Positions 6,708 to 10,939 of a stretch of 10,939 nt of DNA are shown one piece after another. Numbering within the stretch: the first letter of the stretch is position 1; the number at the start of each line of letters is the position of its first letter. Below the pieces are notes generated by a model. That model worked only from the letters and a program-made list of their open reading frames with translations, did no database searches and had not been told where the DNA came from. Origin of the DNA: an uncultured Bacilli bacterium (GTDB lineage Bacteria; Bacillota_I; Bacilli_A; RF39; UBA660). The position numbers and the translations under genes are program-made. Where the stretch lies: positions 1 to 10,939 of the forward strand of contig CANRKE010000042.1 of the NCBI GenBank assembly GCA_947631135.1, read 5' to 3'.

Positions 6708-7133
6708 CTACATATGATGTGTTGGAAAGTTGTTTTCAAAATTATCAATAAATTCACTAAAATTGTTGTTTCCATTTAATGAATTATTATTAATTTTAAG
6801 TTTTTGAATTATCATTTGATTAGAATTAGGAGCTATACTACCAGATAATTTCTGGTTTTCATATATGATTGCAAAATCTATTCTTTCTAATCCATCGTAT
6901 GTTATTAATGGTAGCATATTATCTATCATATTACAATTATCTATTTTCAGTGGCTGTTTTGGATCACAATGATCTTGTTGATAGTTAAATATGATATTTT
7001 TAATGTCAATACCAGTTGAACATAATGCTTTCATAATATTTTTAATATCTTCAATAGTATTTAATTTATCAAATGTATATATTTTTCTCATAAACATATT
7101 GCTGTCCATAATTGATGTATCTAATATTTTCAT
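6708..7133 (-). CDS. Unrecognised 141-aa protein translationally coupled to the giant protease/HD protein
   Basis: I do not recognise a family. The protein is soluble-looking, without signal peptide or membrane helices. It has an N-terminal part with a likely helix at about 26-42, a Cys-containing segment (Cys38, Cys56, Cys67), a strand-like 'RIDFAIIYENQKLSGSI' around 84-100 and an Asn-rich end finishing FPTHHM. Its ATG shares one base with the stop of the giant gene (TAATG), and a near-perfect ribosome site (AGGGAGG) sits in the last codons of that gene. Tight stop/start coupling implies matched production of the two proteins, as for a partner, chaperone or immunity protein; which of these is inference. 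Confidence 0.8.
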   Translation of the reverse strand: MKILDTSIMDSNMFMRKIYTFDKLNTIEDIKNIMKALCSTGIDIKNIIFNYQQDHCDPKQPLKIDNCNMIDNMLPLITYDGLERIDFAIIYENQKLSGSIAPNSNQMIIQKLKINNNSLNGNNNFSEFIDNFENNFPTHHM

Positions 7134-10100
7134 TAAGATTCCTCCCTTGTTACTTCAATTGATAACCATTGATTATTTTTTTCAAATAAATAATCATTAG
7201 CAAATTCATTATAAATATTTACCAACTCATCAGGTGAATTAGATGGTAATTTAATAATAACTTTTTGTTTTGCCGCATCCTTATATGTTGCATATTCACC
7301 AAATTTTTCTTTGATTCCATATTTGAAAGTACATGCAGGTGCATTTGACGTATTAACTTTAAAGCTATATACGATAGTATCATTTTCATTATAAGTTGGC
7401 AATGATATTACGTTACTTTCTCCTAATATTATCTTTTTTGAAAATCTTCCATCATCTGATAAAGATAAATTAACTTCATTATCAGGATACAAAATATATA
7501 TATCACTTTGTGACTCCTCAAAATCAATAATTGAATCTATAATAGTACTGTCACTACCACCATTATATATGTATTTTAGGACTTCGTCAATAGTTGCACT
7601 TTTTTCTATACTTATTTTTCCTCCACCATGATTATAACCAGTTTTAAGAGCATGTGCATCTCCTACTCTTAATGCAATTGCACCAGTTCGTAATTTTCCA
7701 AGTATATTATCTTTAAAATTATAAACATTAATTACTTTATTATTTTCGATAATTTGATGTGTTAATGGCACCCCATTTTGATCAACTTCCACTAATTTTG
7801 ATATGTCAAAATCATATATTTTTTTATTGTTAATAGTTTGATTATCATACAATTTTTTAATCATATATGATAATTGACTTTCTTGTATAACATTGTTTAC
7901 TCCACTTGTAGATTTACTATGTATTAATGCTAAACATGCAATCATTTCTGAATTATCCCCAAATATATCCTTATTATTTAATATTTTAATTGCTGAATTA
8001 AATGGATGAAATTTTCTATATATTTTACCTTCGTCATCATTTATTACATATATATTTTCATCTGATTTTATATTTCCGTTAATATCAAATTGGATATTTA
8101 AATTAAGTGCTTCAGCAATTTGAATTACTTGATCTTGTGATAATCTTTCTCTTTTTTCTTTGTTAATTACAGAGTATGTTCCACTTGTTTCTTGTTGTAT
8201 ATCGTATCCCATAGATTTAAATTTTTCTAAGTTATTATCAGATAAATAATAACCAATATCATCTGACATACCTAAATCATGAACTATACCTGACATATAT
8301 ATTATATCTTCATCAACATTGCAAAAAATATTATTATTAAGGTTTCCATTGTTAATCATTTGATTTAATATTTTTGACATTTTTTTTGATTCATCTGCTA
8401 CTCGTTTAACATGTACAAAATTATGTTCTTCAAATCCTAGGAAAAAGTTTTTTCTTAATCCAGTGTTTCGAGCATTAAGATATAACGTTACAAGTTTTGG
8501 AGAAATATTTTTAATTATTTGTATAGAATTATATATATCTCTATAATAGCTATTATTAAAAATATCGTTTATAGAATTATCATATTCTAACTCAAATGAA
8601 GGATTAGTATTTAATTCATTAAGATAATCATATATATTTATAATGTTTTTAGGTGCATCATCAATAATTTCTATATTGTCTTCTAAGTTATTACTATCTA
8701 TATTTGAGAAAGTTGAAGTAGGATTATTATTTACAGAATTGAAATTAATATTACTACTATTACTCAAATTATTTGCATTTTCAATTACAGTATTCGTATC
8801 AACTTCTGTTTTAAGTCCGAGATTTTTTATGGATATTTTAGAAATATAAAACCCAGATTTATATAACTCTGAAAAATTAATATATGCTTTTTGACCCCAA
8901 GTACTAACTATTAATTTATTATCTGGAGTTATTCCTGTAATAGTCATTGCATGTGCACCAGATAACTTATATGATCCTCTACCTTCTATATACATTAGTA
9001 GTGGATTTTTTTCAGTTGCTGGTACATTTATTTGCATATATTCACCATTAGATAACTCTTGAATAATTGATTGTTTCAAAATTGAAATATTTGTTGGAGT
9101 ATTTATTATAGTAGAAGTAACTTTATATTTATATTTACTATTATCTGATAGAAATTTTTCGAGAGCAGCATCAGTACTACCATCAATTTGAAAATAAAAC
9201 TGATCATTTATATATTTATCTGTATTATCACATTTATATAATTTACTTTTTAATACTTTGTCTTTTATTTTCCAATTTCCACTAGAATCTTTATATATTA
9301 AACTATTGTTAGTTTCTGGATTATAGTTCATATATGCAAATAATTTAGTTAAAGTATAAGTATTATCTAAGGTTATCTTATTATGCTTTTTCATATTATA
9401 TTTATTTACACTAAATATTTCATAAAATTCTCTATCGCTTAATAATTTCATTAATTGGTTTAATACAGCGACATAAGAACAAGCACCGTTTTCATTAATA
9501 ATTGATAAAAACCGAGCTGCTGTTGTGTCATCCATTCCAGGAAAAATTTGTGTTTGAACATAGTACATTAAATTTTTAAATTTACGGCCAATTGGAATAA
9601 TGCCCATAAATATATCTGTTCTACCATTATCAAATTCCTGACCAATATTTACTGATCCAAAGTATTTACCAACAGCGTTTACTGATCCAAAGTATTTACC
9701 AACAGCACTTTGAACGTTTCCATATTGGTTGTTAATATTGTTAAATTGCTCATCTAAACTTAACATACCCTTATTACGGATAAAGTTATAATTATTATTA
9801 TATATATTACAATAATAAGAATAGAATCTATTAATAGCAGCAATATTAATAGTTTTTCCATCTCTAGTAAAATTTAATAATTTATTTCTAAACTCATTTA
9901 AATTATAATAACTTTTAAAATCATAATCTACAAATTGTGTATCAATATTCTTTCCATTTAATATATCTATTATAATATTTATATTCCCGCCATAATATGT
10001 ATATATAGATCCAGCAAAATTTGCAAGTGCTTCCTCTCCTAAAATGTAATTATCAAAATTATTAATTTCTTTAACAATATTAGTAGTATCCTGATTATTA

Positions 10101-10939
10101 CATAATTTATTATATAAATCATTTAGGTAGTAATAATAAGAATTGACATTTATACCCAAATTATTCCAATCATGCATATTTTCTATATTTACTATTTTAT
10201 TTAATACTCTAAAATTTATTAAAGATTTAAGCTTATTCGCAATAAGTTGTTGTTCGCTATTTAAATTATATATATTTTCTCCTAATAATTCAATAATTTC
10301 GGGATTTAATACATTGCTATTTACATTGTTAACAAAATAGTTAATTTTACTTTGAAAATTATTATTAAATATATCATAAAATTCATCATAAAATGTTTTA
10401 ATGTTTCCATATAACATATTGACTTCCATTAATATAGATGAACTACTACTCTTATTATTAATATGATCAATAATTGTTTTATAGGAATTTATATATCCTT
10501 CAAGTAAACTATTTTTAGTTTTATCTTGGTTTATTTCATAAATCATATCTTTTATAGAATTTAATTTAGTATTTATTACTGATTCATTAATAATATTACA
10601 TACAGTATCTATTGCATTATAGTCTATTGTTCCACTATTATTAAATTTGTATACTATATCGTTTAATTTATTAAATAGCTCCTGCTTTAAATTATTATCT
10701 ATATTGTTAATATTATCTTCAATGTCATCAACAATTCCATAGTACACATTATTCAATATGTTATCATATGTATGTATAAAATTTAGAATTTCTCCATTAG
10801 AATATTGATTATTATTTGTATCATTTATGTTGTAATTATTGCCTTGTTCTGATGTATAATTTTCATCAGCAGTTAATACAGGTTCAAAATTATTAAATAT
10901 ACTAATTGAAGGAGTAACATATGCAGATGCATTAGATAC
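7133..10939 (-). CDS. Giant multidomain protein: papain-like cysteine protease plus HD phosphohydrolase domain, N terminus outside window
   Basis: The frame is open from the right edge to the TAA at 7133-7135, giving 1268 visible residues with the start lying beyond the window. A TTG at 10756 would also open the frame but has no reason to be the start. Visible order (residue 1 at 10939): an Asn/Tyr-rich, mostly helical region (1-410), a tandem 10-residue duplication (412-431), a papain-like protease domain (about 466-706, Cys487, His663), an Asn/Ser-rich linker (715-755), an HD-type domain (about 835-1105), and a C-terminal beta-rich domain ending in a 'SIEV' strand. No membrane segment is seen. 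The two enzyme domains point to a modular effector or surface protein like those of polymorphic toxin systems, but a secretion signal cannot be checked here. It is the first visible gene of an operon with the 141-aa and 238-aa genes. Confidence 0.85.
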   Translation of the reverse strand, partial: VSNASAYVTPSISIFNNFEPVLTADENYTSEQGNNYNINDTNNNQYSNGEILNFIHTYDNILNNVYYGIVDDIEDNINNIDNNLKQELFNKLNDIVYKFNNSGTIDYNAIDTVCNIINESVINTKLNSIKDMIYEINQDKTKNSLLEGYINSYKTIIDHINNKSSSSSILMEVNMLYGNIKTFYDEFYDIFNNNFQSKINYFVNNVNSNVLNPEIIELLGENIYNLNSEQQLIANKLKSLINFRVLNKIVNIENMHDWNNLGINVNSYYYYLNDLYNKLCNNQDTTNIVKEINNFDNYILGEEALANFAGSIYTYYGGNINIIIDILNGKNIDTQFVDYDFKSYYNLNEFRNKLLNFTRDGKTINIAAINRFYSYYCNIYNNNYNFIRNKGMLSLDEQFNNINNQYGNVQSAVGKYFGSVNAVGKYFGSVNIGQEFDNGRTDIFMGIIPIGRKFKNLMYYVQTQIFPGMDDTTAARFLSIINENGACSYVAVLNQLMKLLSDREFYEIFSVNKYNMKKHNKITLDNTYTLTKLFAYMNYNPETNNSLIYKDSSGNWKIKDKVLKSKLYKCDNTDKYINDQFYFQIDGSTDAALEKFLSDNSKYKYKVTSTIINTPTNISILKQSIIQELSNGEYMQINVPATEKNPLLMYIEGRGSYKLSGAHAMTITGITPDNKLIVSTWGQKAYINFSELYKSGFYISKISIKNLGLKTEVDTNTVIENANNLSNSSNINFNSVNNNPTSTFSNIDSNNLEDNIEIIDDAPKNIINIYDYLNELNTNPSFELEYDNSINDIFNNSYYRDIYNSIQIIKNISPKLVTLYLNARNTGLRKNFFLGFEEHNFVHVKRVADESKKMSKILNQMINNGNLNNNIFCNVDEDIIYMSGIVHDLGMSDDIGYYLSDNNLEKFKSMGYDIQQETSGTYSVINKEKRERLSQDQVIQIAEALNLNIQFDINGNIKSDENIYVINDDEGKIYRKFHPFNSAIKILNNKDIFGDNSEMIACLALIHSKSTSGVNNVIQESQLSYMIKKLYDNQTINNKKIYDFDISKLVEVDQNGVPLTHQIIENNKVINVYNFKDNILGKLRTGAIALRVGDAHALKTGYNHGGGKISIEKSATIDEVLKYIYNGGSDSTIIDSIIDFEESQSDIYILYPDNEVNLSLSDDGRFSKKIILGESNVISLPTYNENDTIVYSFKVNTSNAPACTFKYGIKEKFGEYATYKDAAKQKVIIKLPSNSPDELVNIYNEFANDYLFEKNNQWLSIEVTREES
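7141..7147 (-). promoter_or_regulatory. Strong ribosome binding site inside the giant gene, for the 141-aa gene
   Basis: AGGGAGG on the minus strand ends 7 nt before the ATG at 7133, within the last codons of the giant gene. Together with the one-base TAATG overlap, it indicates both reinitiation and strong independent initiation for the downstream gene. Confidence 0.75.
7622..8434 (-). other. HD-type metal phosphohydrolase domain of the giant protein
   Basis: Visible residues about 835-1105 carry the HD series in order: His843 (HVKRVADE), His887-Asp888 (GIVHDLGM), His978 (HPFNSAIKIL), His1007 (ALIHSKSTSG) and Asp1094 (ALRVGDA). The presence of the two extra histidines between HD and the last Asp resembles HD-GYP-like three-metal sites, with HSKS...G where HD-GYP proteins have HHE...GYP. 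Domains of this type hydrolyse phosphoesters of nucleotides or cyclic dinucleotides; the substrate here is unknown. About 90 residues with an Asn/Asp-rich strand pattern are inserted between HD and His978. Confidence 0.8.
8822..9544 (-). other. Papain-like cysteine protease domain of the giant protein
   Basis: Visible residues about 466-706. The nucleophile segment is ENGACSYVAVLN with Cys487 at the start of a helix. The His segment is GAHAMTITGI with His663. Exactly 16 residues later comes S-T-W-G (Ser679 to Gly682), aligned with N-S-W-G of papain, where His and Asn are also 16 apart. The hydrophobic strand before STWG and the following 'AYINF' strand fit the papain fold. The Asn-to-Ser change at the third catalytic position is the main oddity. 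A non-peptidase member of the fold (for example a transglutaminase- or deamidase-like one) remains possible. Confidence 0.65.
9648..9706 (-). repeat. Perfect 29-bp tandem duplication in the giant gene (10-residue repeat)
   Basis: Two copies of a 29-nt sequence lie at 9648-9676 and 9678-9706, with a period of 30 nt, so the frame is kept. The encoded peptide AVGKYFGSVN occurs twice in a row. The copies are identical at DNA level, indicating a recent duplication or continuing slippage. It lies 55 residues upstream of the protease cysteine. Confidence 0.95.

Noticed and set aside
10756..10939. TTG at 10756 as the true start of the giant gene
   Set aside because: The same frame stays open for 61 more codons to the window edge, with similar Asn-rich composition and no ribosome site before the TTG.
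1..10939. Mycoplasma-type genetic code (TGA as Trp)
   Set aside because: TGA ends tsaE and tsaB within ATGA overlaps and also ends the 238-aa gene, and Trp is written TGG, so the standard bacterial code applies.

Overview
The window looks like a chromosomal segment of a very AT-rich, low-GC Gram-positive bacterium, probably an uncultured Bacilli or Erysipelotrichia-like gut lineage. The evidence is strong A/T bias, Asn/Lys/Ile-rich proteins, consensus Shine-Dalgarno sites, a one-membrane style gene set and the clustered tRNA-t6A genes tsaE-tsaB-rimI. UGA is a stop codon (it ends tsaE, tsaB and the 238-aa gene) and UGG encodes Trp, so the genetic code is standard and not the Mycoplasma code. 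The exact taxon is inference.

Region 1 (1-2597, minus): a large MMPL/RND-type membrane transporter runs off the left edge. Its second extracellular loop is greatly enlarged and made of about six degenerate repeats of roughly 73-84 residues with an EF-hand-like look. It has its own extended -10 promoter just after the terminator of the next operon.

Region 2 (2684-4410, minus): a compact housekeeping operon, tsaE-tsaB-rimI-like acetyltransferase-nfu-like Fe-S protein. It has ATGA overlaps at the first two junctions, an extended -10 promoter upstream of tsaE, and a hairpin terminator built into the nfu stop codon. TsaE and TsaB work with TsaD (not in the window) in t6A37 tRNA modification.

Region 3 (4466-5986): a small three-helix membrane protein (+), a four-helix membrane protein with a Lys/Ser-rich tail (-) and a ferritin-like dimetal protein of the manganese-catalase-like group (+). 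Terminators sit in the convergent gaps and partly inside coding ends.

Region 4 (5971-10939, minus): an accessory-looking operon of three genes. The first is a giant protein (at least 1268 residues, N terminus outside the window) with an Asn-rich helical region, a perfect 29-bp tandem duplication, a papain-like cysteine protease domain in which the catalytic Asn position is Ser, an Asn/Ser linker, an HD-type metal phosphohydrolase domain with all ligands present, and a C-terminal beta-rich domain. It is followed, with a TAATG stop/start overlap, by an unrecognised 141-aa protein and then an unrecognised 238-aa protein. This is the best candidate in the window for an undescribed system: a two-enzyme effector-like protein with two small partners. 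Secretion, toxicity and immunity roles are not shown by the sequence.
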